Notes: a model not told the origin generated them from the sequence alone. Shown: positions 35,624 to 48,240, counted from the first letter of the stretch. The stretch is 64,000 bases of DNA from Aquatica leii (GCA_035610365.1 CM069438.1:47178837-47242836); one strand, 5' to 3'. Translations and numbers: made by a program.

Positions 35624-36180
35624 CTAATATGACTGATAAACAATTACAAAGGCATATTGCAAATATTGTTTTGTTTACGAAAAATAATCCACTACTACCG
35701 TCGGGTCTTGGTATAAAACTTTAGAATTATTGCGTCATACCAAAGACGCTACTGCTATCTCTAATACAGATAAAAATTTCATTGATATGACTACTTTACT
35801 TTAAGAAAACGAAGCAGTTTTGTTAAGTACCAACAAAAAACAACGTCTCAAAAGATTGTTAACTGATTATAAAAATGTTTTTGAAAATGTACATAAACTC
35901 GTCTTGTCGATGGCACTCCGATAACCGTGTTTTTTTATAAAATAAACGTTAAAAGGACTAAACTTTTGAAAGATGAAATTGATAAATTTGTCACTTCTAA
36001 TATCATTGAAAAATGTGACTTTGTTTACGCCGTTCTTGTAGTGTCTGTTCCTAAGAAGAAACCTGGAAAAGTAACAATGTGCTTTGACTATTGTCGCTAA
36101 AATTCCTTCACGGTGCCTGACAAATACTCATTGCTTAGGATTAACAAACTTTTGCTTAACTCATAACAAATGCTCTACAT
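35624..36180 (+). pseudogene. Gypsy-type reverse transcriptase remnant, copy a
   Basis: After a short frame starting MTDKQLQRH, shifting frames read LLKDEIDKFVTSNIIEKC, VVSVPKKKPGKVTMCFDY, then a stop, and FTVPDKYSLLRINKLLL. This is the fingers region of a gypsy reverse transcriptase (EI..l...gIIe.s...., Vpkk.g..R.c.DyR.LN..t..D.ypl..i). The palm with the catalytic Asp pair is missing. Copies b and c keep only the last part (51140-51200, 55700-55760) after a shared internal deletion. Confidence 0.65.
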
Positions 36181-36309
36181 GTTTACCATTTCTTACCAAT
36201 CTTGTTGGTGGTAATAACCATATCGCTACTGCTAGTTACAATGTCGGTGAGTAAGCGTGGTTAAAAAACTATATTAAAAAATACTAGGCGCCACTCTTTG
36301 TATTAATAA

Positions 36310-36425
36310 CACTGGTCTGCATGAAAATCGGCCCTGATACCATTCTTGACGATTCTTATGTAAAATGACCACCTGAATCCAAAAATGAGCTCACCCACCT
36401 ATTTTGGGAGGACTCCATTTTTATT
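36310..36425. repeat. Left TIR of the TAATAA-duplicating transposon
   Basis: Pairs with 38745-38879; the outer 12 bases match perfectly, and inner blocks are separated by small indels. Confidence 0.75.
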
Positions 36426-36898
36426 TTTTTTTTGCATTTTTTTTTAGAATTTTAACTTATAGCCGTTAAACATCCCAAAGCAGGTAATAAAATTTATACC
36501 AAAGTATATGGCAAAAGTTTTGCTATAAAACGTATATAGAAACAACAATAAAATACAAATATATAAGAACAGTAAAAAAATATCAATAAACAGTTAGGAA
36601 GATTCACTGCACGACGCTGGCTATCTCAATACCACATGCAAGTTTGAACAGGAATTTTCGACAGGCTTGAACTTGCATTACTCTTCTCATTATAGTATAT
36701 TACATTGTTTGCTTAACTGCTTCGATCAGTACATCTATAGCTGTTGCAGAGTTAACTTGTCGACGTTTTAAACGTGCTGGATTTTGTGTTCATTTTGTTC
36801 ATTTGTGTAAAACAGTAAAACTACTTTTACTCAGGATTTTTTTCAAGTGACTAAGTCTGATTTGTGGTTAATGTCGGGCGTTGAATTAATGTTTAATT

Positions 36899-38578
36899 AT
36901 GCCACGCGAGTGTAAAAATCATCCCGATAGCTTCTGCTATGTCTGCGGGGAATTAACATTTTATAAGCGCAACGAAAACCCCTTTCTTCGCTTGTTAAAA
37001 CAGCTTATAAATTGTACTTTGATTGTCAAGTTGGCGACCAGGACAAGGCTTGGGCTCCATCAGTTTGCTGTACGATTTGTTACAGTAGTTTGACCAAATG
37101 GCTCAAAAGTACCCGTAAATCAATGCCATTTGCTGTGCCCATGGTTTGGCGTGAACCTCGCTGTCATCTTACAGATTGTTACTTTTGTATGACTTCCACC
37201 GTCGGGTTTTTAAGCAAAAGCAAGCATACAATTCAGTATCCCAATATTCCGCCAGCTCTAAGACTTGTTCCTCATAACGATACTTTGCCAATCCCAAAGC
37301 CCCCAAACCCTCTACTCTAGAGCCGGAAATTGATTTAAAAGACTCTGAGCCACAACCTCGAGCTTTGAATGATACGTTCAATGATGATGAAGAGTATTCC
37401 GCAGATTTATTTTCTCGGCAAACTCATCTCCTCACTCAATCGGAATTAAATGATCTTGTCAGGGATTTGCAGTTACCCAAGACTAAATCTCAGCTACTAG
37501 GATCGCGACTTCAACAGTGGAATCTTTTAGAAAAGAGAGTAAAAATATCTTCTTACAGGACCAGACAAGCAACCCTGCAATGTTTTTTCTCAGAAGATAA
37601 AGGTTTAGTGTTCTGCCCTAATGCAAATTTATTGATGACAGAGCTACAGATGCCATGTGACCCAGACAAATAGAGACTGTTTATAGACTCATCAAAAACA
37701 AGCTTAAAAGTTGTCCTGTTGGCAAATGGGAATGACTTCCCATCAGTTCCAGTTGCATACTCTGTTGATATGAAGGAAACGTACGAAAACATCTTCAGAA
37801 TCCTTGATAAAATTAGTTATCATGATTATAAGTGGAAACTTTGCGCTGACTTAAAAGTTGTTGCTCTACTCACGGGCCTGCAATCAGGATTCACAAAATA
37901 TTGCTGCTTTCTTTGTGAATGGGATATCCGAGCCCGAGATAAACATTACATCGTACGGGACTAGCCTCTGTGAGAAAGTCTTATTCCTGGTCAGAAAAAT
38001 GTTACCCACAATCTTTTGGTTCCGAAGGAAAATATTTACCACTTTTACACATCAAACTTGGATTTATCAAGCAGTTTGTGAAAGCAATGGATAAGACAGG
38101 TACCGCATTTCAATTTTTGAAAACTAAATTTCCTCGTCTTAGCGAAGCTAAAATCAAAGAAGGCGTTTTTGTTGGTCCCCAGATTAAACAACTCTTCCAA
38201 GATTCGACGTTTATTTAACACCTAAATCGAAAAGAAAAACGAGCTAGGCTTGCATTTCAAAACGTTTGTAAGAACTTCCTGGGTAACCACAAAAGTGAAG
38301 ATTATGTCGCTCACGTCGAGGAACTGCTTTTAGCGTACAAGGACATAAGATATAACATGTCTCTTAAAGTTCACTTCCTACACTCGCATCTGGACTTTCT
38401 CCCTGAAAATTTAGGAGCAGTCTCGGATGAACACGAGGAACGGTTCCATCAAGACATCGCTAAGCTGGAGAAGAGATTTTCAGGGAAGTGGAATGCAAGC
38501 ATGTTGGCGGAGTACTTCTGGTTTTTGAAACGAGAGAGCTGTACTTCAGGCTATAAAAGGAAAGCAAGCACCAAGTAA
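36899..38578 (+). pseudogene. Uncharacterised arthropod repeat-family protein, probable transposase
   Basis: About 555 codons, frame-broken. The N-terminus MPRECKNHPDSFCYVCGELT carries a Cys pair, and a second pair follows in SVCCTICYSSLTKWL, suggesting a zinc finger. Next come VPMVWREP, CHLTDCYFCMT and PPALRLVPHNDTLP. The middle part reads LTQSELNDLVRDLQLPK, LLGSRLQQWNLL, RLFIDSSKTSLKVVLL, MKETYENIFRIL, CADLKVVALLTG and YCCFLCEWDIRARD. The end is LHIKLGFIKQFVKAMDKTG, FPRLSEAKIKEGVFVGPQI, LHSHLDFLPENLGAVSDEHE and ERFHQDIAKLEKRFSGKWNA. I recognise this as a family found in many copies in arthropod genomes without an assigned function. Asp in FIDSS, Asp in CADLK and Glu in DEHEERFH are candidate catalytic residues (inference). 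Breaks: shifts near 37015, 37316 and 37960, TAG at 37671, TAA at 38216. Confidence 0.65.
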
Positions 38579-38744
38579 CGATGAATATCTTTTTATTTAT
38601 TACTGTTTATAGCTAAAATAGTTCTTTTTCTCATTTAAATTAAATTCATGTCCATATATTTATTATTATAATAATTATTATAATCATTATTATCGTTCGA
38701 TAAATAAATTATAATTAATTTATCGAACAGTGGTAAAATTAGAG

Positions 38745-38879
38745 ATTTGGGGCTCCCTAGAAAATGGTGGGTGATGGAAGAAAACGTAAGACATATTTGG
38801 ATTCAGGTCATCATTTTACATAAGAATCATCAGGAATAGTGTCAGGGCTCGATAAAAAATATTTTTTTGCAGACCAGTG
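38745..38879. repeat. Right TIR of the TAATAA-duplicating transposon
   Basis: Reverse complement of the left end, with an extra A/T run next to the outer block. Confidence 0.75.
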
Positions 38880-39659
38880 TAATAACCTTGGATTGGAGAC
38901 ACCGAGAGTACGTCTAAACACACTACGAAGCGAATAAGATATAGCAAAAAAAGACATTCGAGAACAACGTAATAAGCGTTAAATAGCAAATAGAATAATT
39001 AACAATTACCGTAATTCCAATAATAATTTTCGTTTACAAGTGATGACTTTTAAGATTACTCGTTCGCCGTATCCAAATAAATGAGAGAACTGAGTAGATA
39101 TACGACAAAAATTATTCGTAGAAAGTTGAAAAGAACTAACAGTTCTTCTAAGCATTGAGTAATAGTGTCATGGTCGTCTTAAAATGGAATGTCGTGAGCG
39201 AACTTGTTTAATTTTAGTTGCAATACACTGCAAAAGTTCTTTCGCAATCGATCAATGACACTAGTACTATCAAAGCCTGTAACCGCTAGTTTCTACTGTT
39301 AACTCAGCTTAAAGTAAACTTCAAATTTACACCCGATCAGATAAATTTAGCTATAAGAAACAAACAAGGAAAAAAATTCAACTCGTTACTAATCCTCCAA
39401 TTCGTTTAAGTACTTACAACGTCTAAAAAAACAAACACAAACCTACCTAAGCTGCTGACCCTAAGTACAATCGAGAAAACAATTAGTACTATTTATAACT
39501 ATCGACAAAAAAACTATCCAAGAAGTAACAAAAAGCAAGAAGAAGATTTAATAAAGTAACCACTGACAAATCACTCGAATAATTGGAGCTAATCAGAATA
39601 TCGTAAATTTACGACTAAAAATAAAAATTTTTAGTATGATTTTAGTGCCTTTTTTGATT

Positions 39660-40390
39660 TCGGTCGGATTGGCGGTGTTTGAAAGTACGTCCGTGTAGCT
39701 AATACATAATTCGTGTAATATATAGTGATTTAAATAGTTATAATAGTTCTATATTGTTCACAAATTTTTATAGTGCTTATTTACAAATTTTTACTGGTGT
39801 TGGAAGTGTTGTAACGGAGTTATAAGAGTTTTTTGTATTTTGAATTTGACATTTATATGACATTTTGCTTTTTACGCGGAATTTCTAAAATTAACCCATG
39901 TAAGTGTATAGATATGGTTCGCTGGGTTTAATAGTATCTATTTGTGAGTTTTTCTTTGGTTGTAAAAGTGTTGTAACGAAGAAATAAGAGTTTTTTACTA
40001 GTTTACTTTTGACATTTATATGACGTTTATATTTTTTACGCGAAATTTTTTAAAATAACAGGTTTTAGTATATGGATTTTATTCGTTGAGTGGTATAGTG
40101 TATATTTAGAAAATTTCACTGCTTTTAAAAGTGTTATATAGAAGATATAAGAGTTTTTCTGGTTTAAATTTTGACATTTATTTGACATTTTGATTTCTTT
40201 ACGTAAAATTTTTAGAAATCGTTTGTGTTAGTGTATAAATGTTGTTCGTTAAGTGTTATTGAGTTTATTGCTAAATTTTTACCGGTTTTGGAAGTGCTAT
40301 AACAAAGTTATAAGAGTTTTTTCTTATGATTTAGTTTTGACATTTATATAACTTTTTGGATAATCACAATAAATTTCTTTAAAATAGAAC
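39660..40390 (+). repeat. Four degenerate tandem repeats of about 160-240 bp
   Basis: Each repeat contains GTTGTAACGAAG-like, ATAAGAGTTTTTT, TTTGACATTTATATGACATT and TTTTTACGCGAAATTT-like blocks in that order. Copies end near 39890, 40060, 40215 and 40375. They sit at the 5' end of the R1-like LINE, where tandem promoter units would be expected. Confidence 0.75.
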
Positions 40391-40903
40391 AACTAGTGCT
40401 AGTGAGAACTTGTTATTAATTCGAGTGATAAAAAACTATATTGAAGAAAGAAAAGATAAAAGAAAATTGAACTAAAAACTGTAAGTTTTTCTTTTTCCAA
40501 AGTTATATTATAAATTAGTGCATGTTCCATTAAGAAATTAGCTATATTTTCGTTTTAAAACATTTAAAAAGAGATAATTGTTGATTTCGCGTCATTTAAC
40601 ATTTTCTTTGAAAAAATTTAATTTTGACATTTGTCAACAGTGACATTTAAAGGTATTGTCATTAAATTGACATCTGTCAGGTTTCTTTTGAAGTTAAAAG
40701 TTTAAAAAATTTATTTTTGGTTATCTGTTAATCAAAATTTGATTTTGACAATTTTATTTAAAATAAAAAATAAATATTCTTAGAATAAAAGATATGGAGA
40801 ACAAATATAAAAAAAAGTTAGCAAAAGAAAAAATTAATAACTTTTATAAAAATTTATCTACTTCAATCTTACTTTAAAAAAAATACAATTAATAATAAAT
40901 GAA

Positions 40904-41336
40904 TTGAATCAAAATGTAACAGTTAATGTTAAGAAACCAATTAAAAATGGAATTGAAAGTTTAACTAAAGAATTTAAAAATTTGGAAGATTCAATAACAT
41001 GTTTTGATAGAGATTTCAACAATCATATTATTGAATTAAACAATTTAAATTTAATAAATGATTCTGTTTCGGAAATTAATGTTATAGATATAAATGAAAG
41101 TTCAAATAGAAATGTTTTTGATTCAATTAGAGCAAATTTTAATGCTTTAGAAAACTTGAGTACAACAGAAGAAAATTCAATGTCTGTATTAAACAATGTA
41201 ATAGAAGATAATGTTTTTAGTTTAAATTCTGAATGGACAAATGTAGGTCATAATAAAAGAAAAACAAAAAATATATTATCTTATAGCGAGATAGTTAATA
41301 AAGATAAAATTATTAATAATAATAACAATGATGATC
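40904..41336 (+). pseudogene. ORF1 start of the R1-like LINE (truncated)
   Basis: An AT-rich frame from MNQNVTVNVKKPIKNGIESL to NILSYSEIVNKDKI followed by an Asn run. Acidic, Asn-rich and probably coiled; the SYSEIVN motif recalls the 'SYA.vv' motif of R1-type ORF1 proteins. It is cut by the GC-richer I/Nimb-like element at about 41337. No zinc knuckle remains. Confidence 0.45.
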
Positions 41337-41509
41337 CCGCAGGGGGTCTGACTGTCCGTCAGATTTTGGGGAGTTGCGCCCCCGCGGACCTAGCAATACC
41401 TTTTCCTTTGTTGTATGTTTTCGTACTGGGCACTCAGCGCAACCATGAAGTTAGTAGTGGTTCGGCAGGGCTCCGCTGATGTCCGTTTCTTTTTCTACAC
41501 CCTGCATAG

Positions 41510-42771
41510 CTGGCAGTAGGTGGCTCCTTTCCTCGTACCGGTGCCACCAGAAAAAATGCCAGTGAGAAGGTTTTCCCTCCACTAAAAGAGATTTTAGGTA
41601 CCAGCGAAAAGGAGGATTCTGTGCCCCGGTTCCTGGTCCTCAAGAAGAAGGAAGGCGATTTTGCTAATACAAGTCTTTTTCTTATAAGTAAAACTTTGTA
41701 CGGGCTAATAGGAAATGTGAAAGAGGTTAAGAAAGTGAAAGGACAATTGCTAATTGAGACCGTGACCAGTAAGCAATCTAAGCAACTCATTAAATGTGAA
41801 CGTTTTGGGAAATGTGAGATTGAGGTTGTACCACATGGCACCCTTAATATGTCGAAGGGAGTTGTATACTGTCGAGATCTACTAAACTGCTCCATTAATG
41901 AGATCAAAGAAAACCTAAAAAGTCAAGGTGTAGTGGACGTAAGACGGATAAAGACAAGACGTGATGGAGAGCTTATAGATACTGCAAACCATATACTTAC
42001 TTTTAATGTCACGAAGCTTCCTAGGGTGATACAAACCGCGTTCTATCCATTACAGGTGCGCTCATACATTCCAAATTCTTTGAGGTGCTTTAACTGTCAA
42101 AGATTTGGACACTCGTCAGTAAATTGCAAGCACGATAAGCGGTGTGTATGTGGAAAACCCCCACCCATGAGGGTTCGTGGTGTGAAGAACCTATTGTATG
42201 TCCAAACTGTCAAGGGCAGCATAAGGCCACGGCAAAAACGTGTGCGGTCTTTAGACAAGAAATGAAAATACAAGAAGTTAAGATAGTGCACAGGCTGTCT
42301 TACTTCGATGCAAAGAAGAAAGTAGACACAATGGTAACACCAATTACTTCCTTTGCGCAAGTCGCTACTGCTCCAGCACGAATACCCATTCAAGCTGTTC
42401 AAGCAATCGGCCCCGAAATTAAAAGTATAGATGTAAAAGAGTTGGAAAAGGAACTGTTGCCTAGGTTGGTAGATGCGCTGAAGGCTGTGTTTGCTTTGAG
42501 AAACGATAGCACAGAAAAGGTGACTAGTACGAAGCTTACAATTGATATTAATCGAGAAAATAAAAAACGAAAAGACGATCAGAGAACACCACCTGAGGAA
42601 AAAGGTTGCATCGAGGGTAGTCAGCCTTCTTTTAGCCAGCAAAAGGATACCAACATGGTGGAGAAGCTAAGAGGTTGGCCGAAAGGTAAAACTAGGAAAC
42701 CCAGGGATGAATCCCAAGATTCTTTGAGATCCCGGTCTACATCTAGAGAATCCACGCATAAAGGTAGATAA
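41510..42771 (+). pseudogene. I/Nimb-like ORF1: RRM-like core and CCHC zinc knuckles
   Basis: The open frame is readable from about 41510 (GGSFPRTGATRKNASEKVFP) through SVPRFLVLKKKEGDFANTSL, LIETVTSKQSKQLIKC and VRSYIPNSLRCFNCQRFGHS, a CCHC knuckle. A frameshift near 42165 leads to EPIVCPNCQGQHKATAKTC, a second knuckle, then FRQEMKIQEVKIVHRLSYFD. The Lys/Arg/Ser-rich tail ends at 42771. The paired knuckles and the following 'EkEIqxiKvxxxiSfxeAkk' helix are typical of I-clade and Nimb ORF1 proteins, which coat the element RNA. Confidence 0.75.
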
Positions 42772-42913
42772 TTGTATGTCTTCTATTTTATTCATTTCTT
42801 TGTCTTTAATCTGATTTGTTTTGTCCATATATACACAGTTATCTGCTTTTGCTTTTTTTTATTTTTTTTTATTTTATCTATATGTTATTTAATAACCAGT
42901 CAAACTTTTTACG

Positions 42914-45900
42914 ATGGATACAAATAAAATTATACAATGGAATTGTAGGGGTATAATAAGGAGATACTGTGACATAAAGATGATATTGCATGAGTATAAC
43001 CCAATGTGTTTTTGCTTTCAAGAAACTCATCTTAGGCATAATCAACCGTATCGCTTACGAGGTTACGATATTGAACGGCGAGACGGTATTAACGATCAAA
43101 GAAGCAGTGGTGGTGTATTAATTCTCTTACGAAACAATGTAGTATATGAAAAGATTCAAATTAATACACGTCTGCAAGCGGTTGCCGTTAAGATACGTTT
43201 ACCATTGCAAGTCACTGTCTGTAATATTTACTTACCTGATAATAATTGGACAATAGATGAAATCTCCCAACTTGTTGATCAGCTTCCACGACCTTTCGTT
43301 ATTACAGGAGATTTCAATGCCCATAACCCGATTTGGGGATCGGAAAATTAGATAGATTACTAGAAAATTGACTGATCAGAGATGATATTGTAATCCTAAA
43401 CACCGGCTTGCCTACATATCACATTGCTACGTCAAATAAGTTTTCAGCTATTGACCTTACATTAGTCTTTACCAATCTAACTCATCGTCTTAAGTGGGAA
43501 GTAATAAATGACTTGCATAACAGCGACCATTTTCCAATTATTATAAGAACGGATATACCTGAAAGAGAAAAAGTAATATATAAAAGATGGATTGTAGAAA
43601 AGGCTGATTGGAATTCTTTTACTAATAACCTTGTTACACATAGCCCTGTAAATGTGGATAATGTAACAAAATGTATTAAAGATGCGGCTCAAACTAGTAT
43701 ACCTAAATCAGATGGAAAACGTATTAAACCACCCTTGCCTTGGTGGAATCCTGAAGTTAAAAAGGCAATAAAGAGTAAGAAAATTGCTTTCAGAAAATAT
43801 CAAAGGGAACCATCCATGGAAAACCATATCCAGTTCAAAAGAGTTAGAGCAGTGAGTAGACGTGTTGTTCTAAAAAGTAAAAGAAACAGCTGGAACCAGT
43901 ATGTTTCAACAATATCATCTCCTTAAGACACAGGGCAGGTGTGGCGAAAAATAAAAGCAATAATAGAAAATGCTGGATATAAACAAATAACTCATTTAAG
44001 AAACGAAAATGGCAATATCCTAGAGGAAGAAAAAGAAATCACCGAGGTTCTTGCCCGCCACTTTGCTAGTATGAGCAGTAATAATAACTATGATCCGGAA
44101 TTTGTGCAAAAAAAAATGAAAGTGAAGGGCCTCTCAATTTCAGTACCGAACAAGAACTAGACTATAACAAACCTTTCAACATGGGTGAGCTAAAAGTAGC
44201 CGTAAAAGAGCTTAAGAAGACTGCACCAGGACCGGATGAAATATCAAATGAAATGCTAGGCCATTTAACCTCACAAGTAAAAACTGATCTATTAAAGGTT
44301 TTCAATGACCTATGGAGTCAGGGAACATGCCCCGAACAATGGAAGGTAGCTACAGTGGTACCCATACATAAAGGGGGAAAGAATGCTTTATATGCAGCAA
44401 GCTATCGACCAATAAGTCTTACATGCTCTATAGGTAAACTGATGAAAAAAATGATGAATAAAAGACTGCAATACTACCTTGAAAAAAACCATAAAATAGT
44501 ATCGTACCAAGCAGGATTTAGAAAAGGCCGATCAACGGTGGACCATCTAGTTAAACTAGAAAATGCTATACGGGAAGCTTTTAGAACAAGACAACACTTA
44601 ATAGCGGTCTTTTTTGACATAAAAAGGGCCTACGATATGACCTGGAGGCAGGATATATTAAAACATTTATATAAATACGGTTTAAGGGGTAAATTACCTA
44701 AATTTGTCGAGTCTTTTATGTCCAATCGTTACTTTCAGGTACGAATGGGAAACACACTGTCAAATGTTAAAATATTAGAAAACGGTGTACCACAGGGCTC
44801 AACGCTTAGCTGTACTCTGTTTCTGATTGCAATAAATGAAATAGCTTACGGAGTTGACTCGGATGTTTTCCGGGCACTATATGTAGACGATCTGGCTATA
44901 TATTGCACTGGAGCTACTGTACGACAGATAAGCGTTAAATTACAATTTGCAATTAATAATATCCTGCAAAATGGCAATGGAATTGGCTACCAATTTTTTG
45001 AAGACAAAACTAAATGCGTTCATTTTTGTAGACTCCGTAAACCGCACGATGATCTATTATTGTATATTCAGGATAGACCGATTGTATGCACGCCATCAAC
45101 AGCCTTTCTAGGACTCTTTTTTGACAGCAAACTTACATGGGATGTGCATATTGAACATCTAAAACAGAAATGTGTGAAACCCATGGACGTAATAAAAGTG
45201 CTATCCCATACTAAATGGGGTGCAGAAGCTCAAACGCTTTTAAACATATATCGCGTCTTAATTATGTCGCAAATGGATTATGGAGCTATTGTTTATGCGT
45301 CAGCTTGCAAATCGCGGTTGCTAAAACTAGATAGGATCCATAATATGGGAATAAGGTATTGTTTAGGTGCTTTCCCTACCAGCCCCGTCTGTAGTCTCTA
45401 TTGTGAGTCAGGCCTACCCCCATTAGACATCCGGAGGAAACATCTAATGATAAGTTACATAATAAAGGTTAAATCGCAATCAACTCACCCGAATAGTAGA
45501 TTTATTTTCCCAGTAGAAAATGTTTTTGCTACAAGAGTAACTATAACACGACCCCTCAGCATACGTTTCAAGGAATTTCTGGAGCAAATAGAGGAAACAG
45601 TACCCACGCTATTTTACGAAAGTAAGTATGAGCACGCGCCATGGTTGATACCTAAAATTGAGGTGAGACTATAACTTAAAAACTTACACAGAAGTACAAC
45701 AAAGAAAGAAGAATACTTACGTTCGTCCAAAAACATCATTGAAAGCTACAGAAACACGACACTTATCTACACCGATGGTTCCAAAAGTGAATTGGGAACG
45801 GGATGTGCTGTTGTAATAGATAAAGTGACTCATTCTTGGGTCCTGAAAGCTGAAACTTCAGTATATGTAGCCGAACAGTGTGCAATATGGAAAGCACTGC

Positions 45901-46565
45901 TATGCATTCCCATGGTACGCACAAAAAAAAACTTATATTATAATCAGCGATTCGTTAAATGCTGTAAATGCTTTAACGGACATGTATACGAGGGACCCTT
46001 TGGTCGATATATGTCAGGTGTGTCTGTGCGATCTCAATAGATATGGAATCAAGCCTATGTTTGTTTGGGTACCTGGGCATTCAGGAATCCCTGGAAATGA
46101 AAAGGCAGATAGTGCAGCAAGACGAGCAATCACAACCCCACAGATGAACGTGTCACATGTTAAAATGTCGGACATTCAAGTACATCTAAAAAAAAAAACT
46201 TTGAGATTTGGCAAGATAAGTGGCAAATGCAAGATACCTACCTTACGCATATTAAAGAACAGGTAAAAGAAAAAGTGCACTTGCATGGTTTTCGCAGGGA
46301 AGAGCAAATAAAAATACATCGTTTAAGAATAAGACACACCAAAGTAACACATGAATATCTTTTAAAGGGTCAATCTAGACCCCAATGCCATACTTGTAAC
46401 ACCAACCTTACTGTGAAGCATGTACTAAGTGATTGTGCAGACTTTGTTAATCAGCGGCAGCTGTATGACATACAGGCGGATATTGTGCGGAATTTCAGTA
46501 GTATACCAAGTATAAAAAATATGTTGCAGTATATAAAAGCAATTGGGTTGTATGAAAAAATATGA
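42914..46565 (+). pseudogene. I/Nimb-like ORF2: endonuclease, reverse transcriptase, RNase H
   Basis: Endonuclease from 42914: IIQWNCRGI, CFQETHLRHN, SSGGVLILLRNN, VITGDFNAHNPIWGS, a break at 43350, then NSDHFPIII (all catalytic blocks seen). Reverse transcriptase (44181-45674): KKTAPGPDEISNEML, ASYRPISLTCSIGKLMKKMM, AGFRKGRSTVDHL, FFDIKRAYDMTWR (motif A), ENGVPQGSTLSCTLFLIAIN (motif B), RALYVDDLAIYC (motif C, YVDD), AFLGLFFDSKLTWDVHI. RNase H (45770-46110): YTDGSKSELGTGCAVVI, VAEQCAIWKAL, IIISDSLNAV, VWVPGHSGIPGNEKADSAAR. C-terminal CxxC knuckle CHTCNTNLTVKHVLSDC. Breaks at 43349-43351, 43924, 44158, 45672, about 45930 and 46210. Confidence 0.8.
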
Positions 46566-46566
46566 T

Positions 46567-48240
46567 GGTAGAAGAATATATACAAAGTATGCTGGTAAAA
46601 CAGGAAAAAATATTAATGACGTTGAAGATGCTTATAGAGAGTATAGATTACAGAAGAAATTGTTGAACATTGAAATATGTAAATCTAGGGAAAACAATTG
46701 GAAAATTCTTTGCGAAAAATTAGAAAGTAATATTTGGGGAGATGCTTATAAAATTGTAATGGAAAATTTTAATTTAAAATTACCATTTAATTTATCACAA
46801 AATATGATTGAGAAAAAAATTTTAGAACTTTTTCCAAAGAAAAATAATAAAAAATTTATTATAGATAAACAAAAAGAAGTTGTTTTATTTTCAACGGAAG
46901 AATTAATAAATGCAGTTTCTAAAATTAAAAATAATAAAGCACCTGGAATAGATGGTATTCCTCCAGAAATATTAAAAGACGTATGTAAAACTAATGTGGA
47001 TTGGTTTTTAAAAATATAAAATGATTTATTAAGTAAGCGAATATTTCTCGATACTTGGAAAATTGCAAAATTATTATTATTTCCAAAAAAATAATAACTA
47101 CAAGAATTTAGATATTTTAAAATTTAGACCTATATGCCTTTTAAATTGTTTAAGTAAATTATATGAATTGCTTATAAAAAAAAGATTAGAAACTGAATTA
47201 GAATTTTCGGGTGGATTAAATAAAAATCAATATGGATTTCAAAAAGGAAAATCGACAATTGATGCTATTAATGCAGTTTTAAATTTAAAAGAAACAAATA
47301 AAAACAAATGGGTAGTATTAATTACTTTAGAGTTTAGACATTAAAAATGCATTTAACTGAATTCCTTGAAAAATAATTATTAATTATTATAATAAGTTAT
47401 TTTTCAAAAAGAAAACTAATTTCATCAGATCAAAGCTTAATAGAAATATCAGCCGGAGTACCACAAGGATCAGTTCTTGGTCTTTTTTTATGGAATGTAA
47501 TTTATAATAATATTTTAGAATTAAAATTTCCTGGTGGAATTACAAAAATTGCTTTTGCAGATGATTTGGCGCTAGTTGGTAATGTAAATGATAAATAGAA
47601 TTTAATTAAGAAAACAAATTACTCGTTAAAAAAAATTAACTTTTGGTTAGATAAAAATGAACTAAAACTTGCAGAAGAAAAAACAGAAGCAATTATTCTA
47701 AAAGGACCAATGAATAGATTAAACATAAAATTTATGTGCAATAATTTTGAAATTATTCTAAAAAAATCAATTAAATATTTAGGCATTTATTTAGACTATT
47801 TAGGAAGAGTAATAGAAATTAAAAAATATAAAAACATGTTAGAAAAAATTCAAAGAAAATCATTATTAAGAATGGCATCTGCATATAAAACATGCTCTAT
47901 TGAGGAATTACAAGTTATTACAGGTATAATTCCTATTGATTTATTAATTTTAGAAAGAAAAAATTTAAAAATTAATACAGTAAATGATATTAAACTAAAA
48001 AGAAAAATGGAAACAAAAAAACCATAAATTTATGGCAAAATCGCTGGAATGAAAATTTAATAAAGGCACAATGGACTAAAAAATTAATAAAAAATTTAAA
48101 TAATTGGGTGAGTTGTAAACATAAAAAATTAGATTATTTTATATCACAATTTTTGACTGGTCATGGTTCTTTTAAATGTTATACTTTGGATACACTTCCT
48201 TCTAGAATAGAAGGAGCCTATAAAAGGTTACTCACTCCTA
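46567..48240 (+). pseudogene. R1-like reverse transcriptase and C-terminal region
   Basis: The frame reads AYREYRLQKKLLNIEICKSR, ENNWKILCEKLESNIWGDAY and LFPKKN. The reverse transcriptase follows: ISKIKNNKAPGIDGIPPEIL (from a frame ending 47019), LKFRPICLLNCLSKLYELLI, GLNKNQYGFQKGKSTIDAI, VPQGSVLGLFLWNVIYNNIL and IAFADDLALVGN (motif C, about 47560). Then come KYLGIYLD and the thumb. The tail LDYFISQFLTGHGSFKCYTL is the hallmark of R1-clade C-termini. Motif A is destroyed near 47340, and there are many stops. The Lys- and Asn-rich composition matches the ORF1 piece at 40904. Confidence 0.7.

Larger units (their letters stand above)
36310..38879 (+). mobile_element. DNA transposon with CACTGGTCTGC ends and TSD TAATAA, superfamily unresolved
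   Basis: Imperfect inverted repeats of more than 100 bp start CACTGGTCTGC at 36310 and end GCAGACCAGTG at 38879. The inner match includes GATTCTTATGTAAAATGA and GACCTGAATCCAAA or near copies. TAATAA occurs directly outside on both sides (36304-36309, 38880-38885). The tandem sister copies b and c show the uninterrupted site (near 51335 and 55910), confirming the boundaries. One gene of the transposase size class lies inside. CACT ends suggest a CACTA-like group, but that group usually gives 2-3 bp duplications. Confidence 0.8.
41337..46566 (+). mobile_element. I/Nimb-like non-LTR retrotransposon
   Basis: A nearly full-length LINE with its own GC-rich 5' UTR (41337-41515, GATCCCGCAGGGGGTCTGAC), ORF1 with zinc knuckles, and ORF2 with endonuclease, reverse transcriptase and RNase H; it ends just after the ORF2 stop at 46565. 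It inserted inside the R1-like LINE. A possible short target repeat ATGATG (about 41332 and 46562) is too short to be certain. Fewer lesions than its host. Confidence 0.75.
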
